A stretch of DNA of 64,000 nucleotides from Streptomyces pristinaespiralis. Lineage in GTDB: Bacteria; Actinomycetota; Actinomycetes; Streptomycetales; Streptomycetaceae. The stretch covers positions 248,001-312,000 of the forward strand of contig NZ_CP011340.1 in NCBI RefSeq assembly GCF_001278075.1. Reading direction: 5' to 3'. The translations under genes and the position numbers were made by a program. This document shows positions 16,473 to 24,908 of the stretch, piece after piece; within the stretch, counting starts at the first letter, position 1; each line of letters opens with the position of its first letter. The notes below the pieces were generated by a model. It was not told the origin of the DNA. It saw only the letters and a list, made by a program, of their open reading frames with translations, and made no database searches.

Positions 16473-17357
16473 ATGCAACGGCCCATCATCGCCGGAGTTG
16501 ACGGCAGCTCCGACAGTCTGATCGCAGCGGGCTGGGCGGCCGGCGAGGCACGGCGGCACGGGGCGCCCCTGGTGCTGCTGCACGGTCATGTTCCGCAGGC
16601 GGGGTTCTACCGGGTGCTCGCCGGCGACATCGAGCACGAGCGCCGCGCGGCGCGGCAACTGCTCGATGACGCCCTGGCTTGGGTGCGCGAACACTTCGAG
16701 GACGTCGAGGTGAGTGCCGAGCTGGTGGTGAAGCCGGAGGCGGAGCTGCTTGTCGAGCGCGGCCGGAACGCGCGGATGATCGTGCTCGGCTCCCGGCGGC
16801 CGGGCCCGGTGACGGGCTTCTTCCTCGGATCGGTCGGACTTCGCGTGCTGAGCAGAGCCGCCTGCCCCGTGGTCATGATCCGCGGCGGCTCGGCCGGCCG
16901 CCGGCCGCGGGACGGCGAGATCGTGGCCGGTGTCCCCCGGGAGGAGGAGGCCGAGGCGGTCCTGGACTTCGCCTTCCGGGCCGCCGCCGCGCGCGGTGTG
17001 CCGCTGCGCGCGGCGCGCGCCTGGAGCCTGCCCACCATGTTCACCCACGAGCCCGAGCTGTCGCGCCGCGCGAACGAGCACGGTGGGCTGGAGGAGGTCC
17101 ACCGCCATGACCTCGCGAACCTGCTGGCGCCGTGGCGTGAGCGCCATCCGCAGGTCACGGTGGTGGAGCATGTCGAACCGAGTCCGACCGCCGAGATGCT
17201 GGTGAGTCTGGCGGCCTCTGCCCAGCTCCTCGTCGTCGGCCGCCGCGCCGAACCCCGCAGCCGTTATGTGGGCCATGTCGCCCACGCGACCCTCCACTTC
17301 GCCGACGCGCCCATCGCCCTCATTCCTCATCCGCTGGACGCGGCCGCCGACGGGTGA
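16473..17357 (+). CDS. Tandem universal stress protein (two USP domains)
   Basis: 294 residues. First USP domain about 1-150 with GVDGSSDS and the ATP-binding GSRRPGPVTGFFLGS (G-2x-G-9x-G-S); second, more degenerate domain about 165-290 ending LLVVGRRAEPRSR. Double-USP proteins are common in actinobacterial hypoxia/redox regulons. AGGAG lies 7 nt before ATG 16473. A -10-like TATGAT at 16378-16383 lies about 90 bp upstream, next to AAAGTCCC, which resembles half a DosR-type site; that is weak. First gene of the island unrelated to polyketide synthesis. Confidence 0.88.
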   Translation: MQRPIIAGVDGSSDSLIAAGWAAGEARRHGAPLVLLHGHVPQAGFYRVLAGDIEHERRAARQLLDDALAWVREHFEDVEVSAELVVKPEAELLVERGRNARMIVLGSRRPGPVTGFFLGSVGLRVLSRAACPVVMIRGGSAGRRPRDGEIVAGVPREEEAEAVLDFAFRAAAARGVPLRAARAWSLPTMFTHEPELSRRANEHGGLEEVHRHDLANLLAPWRERHPQVTVVEHVEPSPTAEMLVSLAASAQLLVVGRRAEPRSRYVGHVAHATLHFADAPIALIPHPLDAAADG

Positions 17358-17625
17358 CACAGGCCGACGACAGCCCCGCGGTGCGCACGACGAACGCCGG
17401 GCTTGCCCGAGGCAGGACGCCGCCCTCCGCACCGCCTGCACCGGCCGGACCCGTCCCCGGCGTCCTGACGCCGGGCCGGTGTCGAGGCCGTCCCCGGTCG
17501 TCGGCGCCGGACTCGGGCGCGGCCCGGCGGCGGCACCGCATGACCTGCCCCCTGGGCCGCGACCCGGCCGACCGGGCGTGAGGCCGTGCGCGGGCGTTCC
17601 ACGGGCGGGGTGACCGCACCGGCGG

Positions 17626-18150
17626 TCAGCGTCCGTCGAGCAGCTTCACGGCCGTCCGGACGATCTCCTCGGGAGCCGGTGAGGCATCCAACGAGGCTCC
17701 CCTCTCGTCCGGTTCGAGCGGCTCGAGCGTGGCGAGCTGGGAGTCGAGCAGGGTCTGCGGCATGAAGTGGCCCCTGCGCCCGCCGAGCCGGCCCGCGAGC
17801 ACCTCGCGGTCGGCGGTGAGCTGGAAGAAGACCGCGGCGGGGCAGGCCGACCTCAGGATGTCCCGGTAACGCCGCCGCAGGGCGGAGCAGGACGCCACTC
17901 CCCCGCTGCCGGCGGCGTCGCGGTCGCCCAGCCAGCGTCCGACGGACTCCAGCCACGCCCGGCGGTCCCGATCGTCCAGCGGAACTCCCGACGCCATCTT
18001 CCGGATGCTGTCGGGCGAGTGGAAGTCGTCCGCCTCGGCGAAGGGCACCCCCAGACGCTCGGCCAGCTGCCGGGCGACCGTCGACTTCCCGGCCCCGGAC
18101 ACTCCGGAGATCACGACGCACGGAGGACGGCTCGACGTGCGGTGGGTCAT
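17626..18150 (-). CDS. gntK: Gluconate kinase
   Basis: 174 residues, P-loop kinase of the thermoresistant gluconokinase type: Walker A GVSGAGKST (near residue 15), ADDFHSPDSIRKMASGVPLDD substrate region and HFMPQTLLDSQLATLE. Phosphorylates gluconate to 6-phosphogluconate, feeding the pentose phosphate pathway. GGAGGGAGAG precedes ATG 18150. It follows glucose-6-phosphate dehydrogenase by 62 bp in the same direction, so the two are probably co-transcribed. Confidence 0.92.
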   Translation of the reverse strand: MTHRTSSRPPCVVISGVSGAGKSTVARQLAERLGVPFAEADDFHSPDSIRKMASGVPLDDRDRRAWLESVGRWLGDRDAAGSGGVASCSALRRRYRDILRSACPAAVFFQLTADREVLAGRLGGRRGHFMPQTLLDSQLATLEPLEPDERGASLDASPAPEEIVRTAVKLLDGR

Positions 18151-18212
18151 CGGCTCTCCCTCCAGGTCCCGCGTGCGACGACCGGTGCGGCCCGGCTGTG
18201 GTGGGTGTCCCC

Positions 18213-19640
18213 TCAGGAGTCGGCCGGCATGACGGCTTCCTCGTGGAGCAGGTCGTCCCGCCGTCCAGGGGTGGTGTGGCGTGGGGGCGGCCCGTCCGAG
18301 CCGGCCGGATACTCCTCCATGGGCACCAGGTCCCGCTCCCAGGCGGACAGGACCGGTTCGACGACACGCCAGGCCTCCTCGGCCTCGTCGCTGCGGATGG
18401 ACAGCGCGGGGTCGCCGCCCAGAACGTCCAGCAGCAGACGGCCGTAGGCCGGCAGGGCGGGGGCGTCCATCTCGGCGGTCAGCGCGAGCTGGGTGAGGGT
18501 CTCGGCACGCGAGCCCGTCACGGTCATGTCCATGCTCAGGCTCTCGGGTTCCAGGCCGAACCGCAGCACGTTGGGCCGGACGTCCTTGTCCTGTCCGAAG
18601 GGCAGGTGAGGTACGGAACGGAAGTGCACCGCGACCTCCTTGCGGTCCTTGCCGAGGCCCTTGCCGCTGCGCAGACGGAACCGGGTGCCCGTCCAGCGCC
18701 AGCTGTCCAGTTCCAGCACGATCTCGGCGAAGGTCTCGGTCCGGCGCCGCGCGTCGACACCGTCCTCGTCCACATAGGCGGGCACCTCGCGGTCGCCGGC
18801 CCGGCCGGACGAGTAGCGGGCGCGGCGCGTGCGGTGCGCGACGTCGAAGTCGGTCAGCGGCCGCACCGACCGCAGCACGTCGACCTTCCGGTCGCGCAGG
18901 TCCCGCTCGCCGAGGGTGAGCGGCGGCTCCATGGCGACCAGGCACAGCAGTTGCAGCAGGTGGTTCTGCACCATGTCCTTCAGCGCGCCGACGTGGTCGT
19001 AGTAGCCGGCCCTCCCTTCCAGGGCGAGGGTCTCGTCCCAGACGATCTCGATCTCGGCGATGTGCGTGCTGTTCCAGATGGGTTCGAGGACCCGGTTGGC
19101 GAGCCTGCTGCCGAGGACGTTCTGAACGGTCGTCATGGCCAGGAAGTGGTCGACCCGGAAGACGGCGCGCTCGGGTACGAGATCGGCGAGCAGCCGGTTC
19201 AACTCCTGTGCGCCGGCGAGGTCCTCGCCGAACGGCTTCTCCAGGACGATGCGGCTGCCTGGGGGCAGTGCGGCCTCGTGCAGCGCGGTCACCGTCGCCG
19301 GGAACAGCGCCGGGGGGAGCGCGAGGTAGACGGCCACGGGGTCTTCACCGGCGACGGCCGCGCCCACGTCCGCGGGGTCCGTCACGTCGGCCCTGCGGTA
19401 GTCGGCCGACGCGATGACGGCTCGCCGGGAGTCGGCAGGGAGGTCGGCGCCGTGGCGTTCGAGCTGGGCGTCGGCCCACTTCCGGTACCGTTCGCCGTCC
19501 CAGTCCTCCCGGCTGGCGCCCGTCAGGCCGAACCGGTCGTCGATGTGTCCCGCCGCGTGCAGGGCGGCCAGCGCCGGCAGCAGGAAGCGGCCCGTGAGGT
19601 CGCCTGTCCCGCCGAAGACGACGAGTCGTCGGATGGTCAT
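18213..19640 (-). CDS. zwf: Glucose-6-phosphate 1-dehydrogenase
   Basis: 475 residues. Oxidises glucose-6-phosphate to 6-phosphogluconolactone, making NADPH. Seen: N-terminal FGGTGDLTGRFLLPAL, LEKPFGEDL, and RVDHFLAMTTVQNVL, which covers the family's active-site RIDHYLGKE region; here the last part reads HFLAM, so the conserved Lys after the Gly is replaced, a departure from housekeeping enzymes. Start ATG 19640 overlaps the stop of a GH15 remnant (ATGA). Probably a second, stress-linked copy of the enzyme. With the lactonase and gluconate kinase it completes the upper oxidative branch to 6-phosphogluconate. Confidence 0.9.
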   Translation of the reverse strand: MTIRRLVVFGGTGDLTGRFLLPALAALHAAGHIDDRFGLTGASREDWDGERYRKWADAQLERHGADLPADSRRAVIASADYRRADVTDPADVGAAVAGEDPVAVYLALPPALFPATVTALHEAALPPGSRIVLEKPFGEDLAGAQELNRLLADLVPERAVFRVDHFLAMTTVQNVLGSRLANRVLEPIWNSTHIAEIEIVWDETLALEGRAGYYDHVGALKDMVQNHLLQLLCLVAMEPPLTLGERDLRDRKVDVLRSVRPLTDFDVAHRTRRARYSSGRAGDREVPAYVDEDGVDARRRTETFAEIVLELDSWRWTGTRFRLRSGKGLGKDRKEVAVHFRSVPHLPFGQDKDVRPNVLRFGLEPESLSMDMTVTGSRAETLTQLALTAEMDAPALPAYGRLLLDVLGGDPALSIRSDEAEEAWRVVEPVLSAWERDLVPMEEYPAGSDGPPPRHTTPGRRDDLLHEEAVMPADS

Positions 19641-19894
19641 CGCGAACCGCCCTGCGCCCGTGCGAGGCCGGCTCCGCCGGCGATGACGCCGAGGCGGCCG
19701 GACGCCTGGGGGAAGTTGCCCATGAATGCTCCCGTGGTCGGGTCGATCTGCTCCGGCAGCAGCCCCAGGGGGGCTCGCTCGGAGCACAGCGACGCGTACA
19801 GTTCTCCGGCCTCGTCGAGGCGGCCCCGACCGGTCAGGTTCTCCACCGTCCGGACGCCGCACAAGCCCCTTGGGGGGCCGGCTGCCCGTCGCAC
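19637..19894 (-). pseudogene. C-terminal stump of a GH15 glucoamylase/trehalase-like gene
   Basis: Only about 70-85 residues remain. RLDEAGELYASLCSERAPLG, LLPEQIDPTTGAFMGNFPQA and the following residues match the C-terminal end of GH15 enzymes, which are normally about 600 residues; everything upstream, including the catalytic region, is missing. The stop still overlaps the glucose-6-phosphate dehydrogenase start (ATGA), so the gene was once the upstream member of that operon. The break falls around 19840-19894, next to the end of the alcohol dehydrogenase gene. Confidence 0.78.
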
Positions 19895-19898
19895 CGGT

Positions 19899-20948
19899 CT
19901 AGAAGCTCACCAGCACCTTGACGACGTCCTCCAGCTTCTTGTCCGACACCTCGAAGGCGCGTTCCATCTCGTCGAAGGAGTAGGTGTGGGTGGTCATGCG
20001 CGTGGGGTCGAGGCGGCCCTTCTCCAGGACGCGCAGCAGGCGCTCCATCCGCAGCCTTCCGCCGGGGCAGAGGCCGGAGGCGATCGTCTTGTCGGCCATG
20101 CCGACGCCCCAGGCGACGCGGGGAATGCTGACGTGGTCGCCGGAGCCGAAGTAGCCGATGTTGGAGATCGTGCCGCCGGGCTTCGTGATCTCGACGCAGG
20201 TCCTGAAGGTGACGTCCGCGCCGAGCGCCTCGATCGCCGTGTCCACCCCCTGGCCGCCGGTCAGTTCGAGAACGCGTTCGGTCACGTCCTCGTGGGTGAA
20301 GTCGACGATCTCGTCCGCTCCGTAGTGGCGCGCGAGTTCCTGCCGGCTCGGCACGGACTCGACGCCGATGACGAGTCCCGCGCCCAGGAGTCGGGCCCCT
20401 GCCGTCGCCATCAGTCCCACGGGGCCCTGGGCGAGAACGGCCACGGTCCCGCCCATCGGGATGTTGCCGTGTTCGGCGCCCATGAATCCCGTGGAAAGCA
20501 TGTCGGCGCAGTAGACGGCCGCTTCGTCGGGGATCCTGTCGGGGATTTTCGCGAGGTTGGCGTCGGCGTCACCGACATGGAAGAACTCGGCGAACACGCC
20601 GTCCTTCAGGTTCGCGAACTTGAATCCCCCGAGCGGTCCGCCCGACTGGGACGGGTGGCCGTTCTGGGAGGCCAGGTCGCCCCAGTCGGGGGTGATGGCG
20701 CCGACGAGGACACGGTCGCCCGGCCGGAAGTCCTTCACGTCGCTGCCCACGGACTCCACGACGCCGACCGCCTCGTGCCCCAGCGTGAGGTCTTCCCGCG
20801 GTCCGATGCCTCCCTGCACCGTGTGGGAGTCGGAGGTGCAGATCAGGGCCTTCGTCGTCCGCACCAGGGCGTCACGGGAGCCGACGTCGGGGACCGGCTT
20901 GTCCATGAAAGCCACTTTGCCGATTTCCTTCATGACAAATGCCCGCAC
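19899..20948 (-). CDS. Zinc-dependent alcohol dehydrogenase
   Basis: 349 residues, medium-chain dehydrogenase. Cys and His/Glu zinc ligands in ICTSDSHTVQGG and LTLGHEAVGVVESVG; cofactor motif GPVGLMATAGARLLG. Resembles the isopropanol/formaldehyde dehydrogenase-like subgroup (PDWGDLASQNGHPSQSGGPLGG insert). The structural zinc four-Cys lobe is absent. GTG 20948 is chosen because AGGAGG lies 8 nt upstream and the resulting start (RAFVMKEIGKVAF) matches the family; ATG 20933 would lose the first strand. Located in the stress/sugar-phosphate island; substrate not determinable. Confidence 0.9.
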   Translation of the reverse strand: MRAFVMKEIGKVAFMDKPVPDVGSRDALVRTTKALICTSDSHTVQGGIGPREDLTLGHEAVGVVESVGSDVKDFRPGDRVLVGAITPDWGDLASQNGHPSQSGGPLGGFKFANLKDGVFAEFFHVGDADANLAKIPDRIPDEAAVYCADMLSTGFMGAEHGNIPMGGTVAVLAQGPVGLMATAGARLLGAGLVIGVESVPSRQELARHYGADEIVDFTHEDVTERVLELTGGQGVDTAIEALGADVTFRTCVEITKPGGTISNIGYFGSGDHVSIPRVAWGVGMADKTIASGLCPGGRLRMERLLRVLEKGRLDPTRMTTHTYSFDEMERAFEVSDKKLEDVVKVLVSF

Positions 20949-21145
20949 TGTTTCGTCCTCCTGCCGGCTCTTCCCGGTCAGGGGAAAACGCTGAGCCATC
21001 GGTACACGGATCGCGCCGCCGCGTGCCGTCCGCGGCGCAAGCAACTGCTCCAGGCTCATCGAGCCCGACCCGGGCCGCAAACCGCGCCCCGGGAGTCGGC
21101 GCCACCGGCGGAACGGCGAACCGGCCCGGTCCCCGGCCCGTCCCA

Positions 21146-21162
21146 TAGGGTGGTGGCCCATG
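21146..21162 (+). promoter_or_regulatory. -10 element of a probable leaderless transcript
   Basis: TAGGGT (21146-21151) ends 8 nt before the lactonase ATG and there is no ribosome binding site, so transcription probably starts at or next to the start codon. Confidence 0.5.
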
Positions 21163-22206
21163 AACGGCACGGTGCCCCTGAGGGCTTTCATCGGTTGCTT
21201 TACAACAAATGGGGGACGGGGAATCGTCCGGGCCGCGGTGGATCCGCGCACCGGGGCGCTGACCGCGGAAGGCACCGTCGAGACCGTTCCCGACCCGTCG
21301 TATCTGGCTGTGGGACACCGGGGAAGCGGCCCGGTTCTCTACTGCGTGTCCGAAACGGCCCACGGGGCGGTCGCCGGCTTCGACGTCTCGGGGCCGGTGC
21401 CCCGGCCGCTCGGCGAGCCCGTTGCGACAGGAGCGGCCGACCCGACGCACCTCGCCGTCTGCCACGACCACCTGGTGACGGCGGACTACGGGTCCGGGAG
21501 CGTCACCGTGCTGCCGCTGGCCGCCGACGGCAGCCCCCTCGCGCCGAGCAGCGTGCTGCGCCACGAGGGGTCCGGGCCGGACCGGGAACGCCAGTCGGCC
21601 CCGCACGCCCATCAGGTGGTCCAGGATCCTTCGGGAGGCTGGGTGCTGAGCGTCGACCTCGGCACCGACTCGGTGCGGGTCTGCTCCCTGGACCCGGGCA
21701 CCGGGCAGCTCGCCCTCCACAGCGTCATGGACCTGCCGCCGGGCACGGGCCCGCGCCACCTCGTCTTCCACCCGCGCGGCAGCCACGCCTACGTGCTCGG
21801 TGAGCTGCGGCCCACCGTCACCGTGTGCCGCTGGGACGCGGCCTCGGGCGTGCTGCTGCCGGTCGGTGAGTTTCCCCTCTTCCCGGACGGCGCCGGCGTT
21901 GCGGTGCAGCCCTCCGCGCCCGTCGTCTCCCGGGACGGGCGGCATCTGTGGGCGGCCGTCCGCGGCACCGACACCATCGAGGTCCTCTCGCTGGACGAGA
22001 CGGGCGAGGTGGCACGGGTCGTCACCTCGGTGCCGTGCGGAGGCCACTGGCCGCGCGACCTCGTACTGCACCCGTCGGGCGCCCACCTGTACGCCGCCAA
22101 CGAGCGTTCGGGCGATGTGACCTGGTTCGACGTCGACGCGACGGGGGTGCCGCGCCGAGCCGGGTCACTCGCCGTGCCGGCGGCGTCCAGCGTCGCCTTC
22201 GCCTGA
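21160..22206 (+). CDS. Lactonase, seven-bladed beta-propeller (6-phosphogluconolactonase type)
   Basis: 348 residues. Repeated blade motifs such as DPSYLAVG, DPTHLAVCHDHLVTADYGSGSV, PHAHQVVQDPSG, GPRHLVFHPRGSHAYVLGEL and WPRDLVLHPSGAHLYAANERSG are typical of the YbhE/YkgB lactonase family. Likely hydrolyses 6-phosphogluconolactone between glucose-6-phosphate dehydrogenase and 6-phosphogluconate, although related proteins have other lactone substrates. Diverges from the alcohol dehydrogenase gene; the -10-like TAGGGT only 8 nt from ATG suggests a leaderless message. Confidence 0.88.
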   Translation: MNGTVPLRAFIGCFTTNGGRGIVRAAVDPRTGALTAEGTVETVPDPSYLAVGHRGSGPVLYCVSETAHGAVAGFDVSGPVPRPLGEPVATGAADPTHLAVCHDHLVTADYGSGSVTVLPLAADGSPLAPSSVLRHEGSGPDRERQSAPHAHQVVQDPSGGWVLSVDLGTDSVRVCSLDPGTGQLALHSVMDLPPGTGPRHLVFHPRGSHAYVLGELRPTVTVCRWDAASGVLLPVGEFPLFPDGAGVAVQPSAPVVSRDGRHLWAAVRGTDTIEVLSLDETGEVARVVTSVPCGGHWPRDLVLHPSGAHLYAANERSGDVTWFDVDATGVPRRAGSLAVPAASSVAFA

Positions 22207-22295
22207 CGCGGCCGGGTCCACGGCCGGCCGCCGTACCGCCCGGGGCCTGACGACCGGCCGGACGGTGGCCCGGTGGCCCTGACGACCGGTCGGGC

Positions 22296-23390
22296 TCAGT
22301 ACCGCAGCAGGGCGGCCACACCGTCCGTCGCACGGGCAGGCGGCAGGATCTCGGTGAAGGCGGCACCGCCCAGAGCGGCCGCGCGCAGCAGCAGCGGCGC
22401 CGCGGGCGCGCTGAACACCGTCGGGTCGTCGCCCAGCGCCGCCGGGTCGGTGCCCAGCACCTGGGGATCGCGGCGCGAGGCGTGCAGGACCGGGTCGCCG
22501 GAGCGGTCCGCGGCGAGCAGCAGTGTCTCCACCCGGCCCTGTGCCAGCGCCTCCTTCACGGCCGGGATCCCCTGCAGGGCCCGCCCGCCGGCCAGCTCGG
22601 CCTCCAGGGTGTCCAGGACGCCGCGGTGACGGGCGGTCATGGCTTCGCGCATCGCCGCGTCCACGCTCGCCCGCAGACCTGCGAGGGCCGAGGTGTCGCT
22701 GCGGCCTCCGTCCACGTAGACCAGTTCCCCGACCGGTGGCTGGTCCGTCAGGTGCTCGCGCAGCAGCCCGATCGCCTTGGGGTCCCCGGCGACCAGGACC
22801 ACCGCGGCCTCCACGCCGGCTGCCGCTTCGCGCACGTCGTCGGCGGTCTGCTCGGTGTTCTCGCTCCACACGTTGACCGACCGCCGGTGGAAGGAGGCCT
22901 GGGCCTCCGCGCCCGCCTTCACCCGGCTGATGTGCAGCGTGCTGCCGTTGAAGGTGCGCTTCATGGACGGCTCGTGCGCTGCGGCGGGGTAGGCGGTCAC
23001 ATCCCCTCCCTCGCGGTCGACGGCGACGACGACGTGCGGCAGTTGATGGTCCCGGTCGATCACCAGACCCAGCGGGTCGGGCACGGGCAGCAACAGCGCG
23101 CTGTCGGCCGCGGGCGGCTCCGTCAGGGTGAACGCTCCGAGAAGCCGCCCGGCCGATGCGAACAGGGCCTCCCCTTGAGGCCCCGGCACCTCGGCGACGC
23201 CTCCGATCATCTGCTCCAGCACGTCCAGCGTCGCCTGGTCCGCGCCCTGTTCGGCCAGTGACCGGAGCGCGGCGCGCCGGCGCAGCTCGATCTGCTTGTC
23301 GGCGTCGTGCGCCGAACGGCTCGTGTCCAGGTGGACGGAGGCGACGGGGCCCTCGCCCTCGTACAGGGGCTGAAGAAACGCAAGATCCAT
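22296..23390 (-). CDS. Rv2629/Vms1-like (eRF1-fold) protein
   Basis: 364 residues. Matches the actinobacterial Rv2629-type family: N-terminal LYEGEGPVASVHLDTSR, middle VVVAVDREGGDVTAYP, then VVLVAGDPKAIGLLREHL and GGRALQGIPAVKEALAQGRVETLLL. The fold relates to eRF1 and Vms1 release factors. In mycobacteria Rv2629 belongs to the dormancy regulon, which fits the neighbouring universal stress proteins. Its molecular function is not established. ATG 23390 has only a weak GAG upstream. A -10-like TAGGGT occurs upstream on the minus strand near 23450. Confidence 0.82.
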   Translation of the reverse strand: MDLAFLQPLYEGEGPVASVHLDTSRSAHDADKQIELRRRAALRSLAEQGADQATLDVLEQMIGGVAEVPGPQGEALFASAGRLLGAFTLTEPPAADSALLLPVPDPLGLVIDRDHQLPHVVVAVDREGGDVTAYPAAAHEPSMKRTFNGSTLHISRVKAGAEAQASFHRRSVNVWSENTEQTADDVREAAAGVEAAVVLVAGDPKAIGLLREHLTDQPPVGELVYVDGGRSDTSALAGLRASVDAAMREAMTARHRGVLDTLEAELAGGRALQGIPAVKEALAQGRVETLLLAADRSGDPVLHASRRDPQVLGTDPAALGDDPTVFSAPAAPLLLRAAALGGAAFTEILPPARATDGVAALLRY

Positions 23391-23639
23391 AATGCTCGGG
23401 CCGGGCGGCCCTACCGCCTTCCCACGGATGCACAACGAACAGCACCCTAGACCTGTATGTACCGGTTTGCGCGTTCTGTGGTTCCCGTCGTGTGTGGCCT
23501 CAGAGGGGGCCGGGATCCCGTCCCCGTCTGGACCTGCCGGACTGCGCACACGGTGCGGTCGGCATGATGCTGGAGTCGGCCTGTGGCGGCGGACCGCCCG
23601 CCCGTCGGCCGTCCGCCACCGTCGAGTCGAGGAGTGTCC

Positions 23640-24098
23640 ATGGCTGACCAGCGCGAGGAGACGGGCCGCATCGTGGTCGGAGTGGACGGTTCGGACTCGT
23701 CGAAGCAGGCCCTTCGCTGGGCCGTGCGTCAGGCGGAGGCCACCGGCGGTGTGGTGGAGGCGGTGACCGCCTGGGACTTTCCGCAGTTCCACGGCGCGCT
23801 CGGCTGGCTGCCCCCGTCGAGCGGCGACGAGGCCGCGCTGGAGGCCCGGGCACGCAAGGAACTCGACGAAGCCGTCGAGGAAGCCGTGGGATCGCAGCCG
23901 CCGGTGGAGGTACGCAGCGAGGTGCGTTACGGCACCCCGGCCAGTGTGCTGCTGAACGCGGCCCACGGCGCGACCTTGCTCGTGGTCGGCAGCAGGGGCC
24001 TCGGCGGCTTCGCGGGGCTGCTGTTGGGCTCGGTGGCCCAGCACTGCACCCAGCACGCCGCATGCCCGGTCCTCGTGCTCCGCGGCGACAGCCAATGA
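23640..24098 (+). CDS. Universal stress protein, single domain
   Basis: 152 residues, one UspA domain: VVGVDGSDSSKQALRWAVRQA at the start and the ATP-binding VVGSRGLGGFAGLLLGSV, then HAACPVLVLR. GAGGAG lies 5 nt before ATG 23640. Diverges from the Rv2629-like gene. Part of the stress island; partner of the tandem USP at 16473. Confidence 0.92.
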   Translation: MADQREETGRIVVGVDGSDSSKQALRWAVRQAEATGGVVEAVTAWDFPQFHGALGWLPPSSGDEAALEARARKELDEAVEEAVGSQPPVEVRSEVRYGTPASVLLNAAHGATLLVVGSRGLGGFAGLLLGSVAQHCTQHAACPVLVLRGDSQ

Positions 24099-24174
24099 GC
24101 ACCGGCTGATCCGGCGCTGAACGTCCCCGAAGGCGCCGGCGGGACCTGACGGGCCGCCCGGGCGGAGGGCTCCG

Positions 24175-24190
24175 TAGGCTGCCGCCCATG
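24175..24190 (+). promoter_or_regulatory. -10 element of a probable leaderless transcript
   Basis: TAGGCT (24175-24180) ends 7 nt before the HAD-protein ATG with no Shine-Dalgarno sequence between, the same layout as at 21146. Confidence 0.48.
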
Positions 24191-24844
24191 ACGGGGAGCG
24201 GCATCGAACTGGTGATCTTCGACTGCGACGGTGTGCTGGTCGACAGCGAGAGGATATGCGTCGAAGTGGACGCGGTGATCATGGCTGATCTGGGGTGCGC
24301 GTTCACCGAGGCCGAGATCGTCGAACGGTTCGTGGGCTCGTCCACCGAGGTGTACACCGCGGCCGTGGAGGAGCGTCTCGGACGGCGCCTGGAGAAGGAC
24401 TGGCAGAAGAAGTACGAGCACCTGTACGAGGCGGCCTTCGAGACCGGGCTCACCGCGGTCGACGGCGTCAAGGACGCGCTCGACGATCTCACCGCGGCCG
24501 TGTGCGTCGCCTCGAACGGTGATCACGCCGGCATCCGGCGCAGTCTGGACATCGTCGCCCTGTCCGACCGCTTCGAGGGGCGCGTCTTCAGCGCGGCGGA
24601 CGTCCCCCGGGGCAAGCCCGCACCCGACCTGTTCCTGCACGCCGCCCGCTCCATGGGGGTGGAGCCCCGGGCGTGCGCGGTGGTCGAGGACAGCGCGTAC
24701 GGGGTGCGGGCGGCTCGCGCGGCGGGGATGCGGGCCTTCGGCTACTGCGGGGGCCTCACCCCGGCCTCCCGGCTGGCGGGTCCGGGCACGGTCGTGTTCG
24801 ACGACATGCGTGATCTGCCCGGGCTGCTGTCCGCGGTCCGCTGA
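24188..24844 (+). CDS. HAD-family phosphatase/phosphoglucomutase-like protein
   Basis: 218 residues. HAD motifs: FDCDGVLVDSE with nucleophile Asp and acid/base Asp (about 10-20), CVASNGDHAG (motif II region; the Thr/Ser is supplied by Ser), RGKPAPDLF (motif III Lys) and VVEDSAYGVRAARAAG (motif IV). This is the beta-phosphoglucomutase-like HAD-IA group acting on sugar phosphates, consistent with the pentose-phosphate neighbours. Last gene of the island, ending 15 bp before a hairpin. Confidence 0.9.
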   Translation: MTGSGIELVIFDCDGVLVDSERICVEVDAVIMADLGCAFTEAEIVERFVGSSTEVYTAAVEERLGRRLEKDWQKKYEHLYEAAFETGLTAVDGVKDALDDLTAAVCVASNGDHAGIRRSLDIVALSDRFEGRVFSAADVPRGKPAPDLFLHAARSMGVEPRACAVVEDSAYGVRAARAAGMRAFGYCGGLTPASRLAGPGTVVFDDMRDLPGLLSAVR

Positions 24845-24859
24845 GCCGGGACCCGGGCC

Positions 24860-24889
24860 GGGCCCGGACCGTGTCGGCGGTCCGGGCCC
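24860..24889. terminator. Hairpin terminator, right border of the stress/sugar-phosphate island
   Basis: 12-bp perfect stem with a 6-nt loop between convergent HAD and SnoaL-like genes. The 30-base unit is identical to 16275-16304 except for one base in the loop-proximal part. Confidence 0.82.
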
Positions 24890-24908
24890 TGGGCGGTGGC
24901 GCCGGGTC

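Noticed and set aside
17705..17730. Two TCGAGCG heptamers in the gluconate kinase gene
   Set aside because: Their spacing is about 9 bp, not 11 or 22, they lie in conserved coding sequence and no promoter is expected there.
16275..24889. Integrated element with attachment sites
   Set aside because: The bordering repeats are terminator hairpins and there is no integrase, transposase or tRNA gene; I keep the border match as a finding only.
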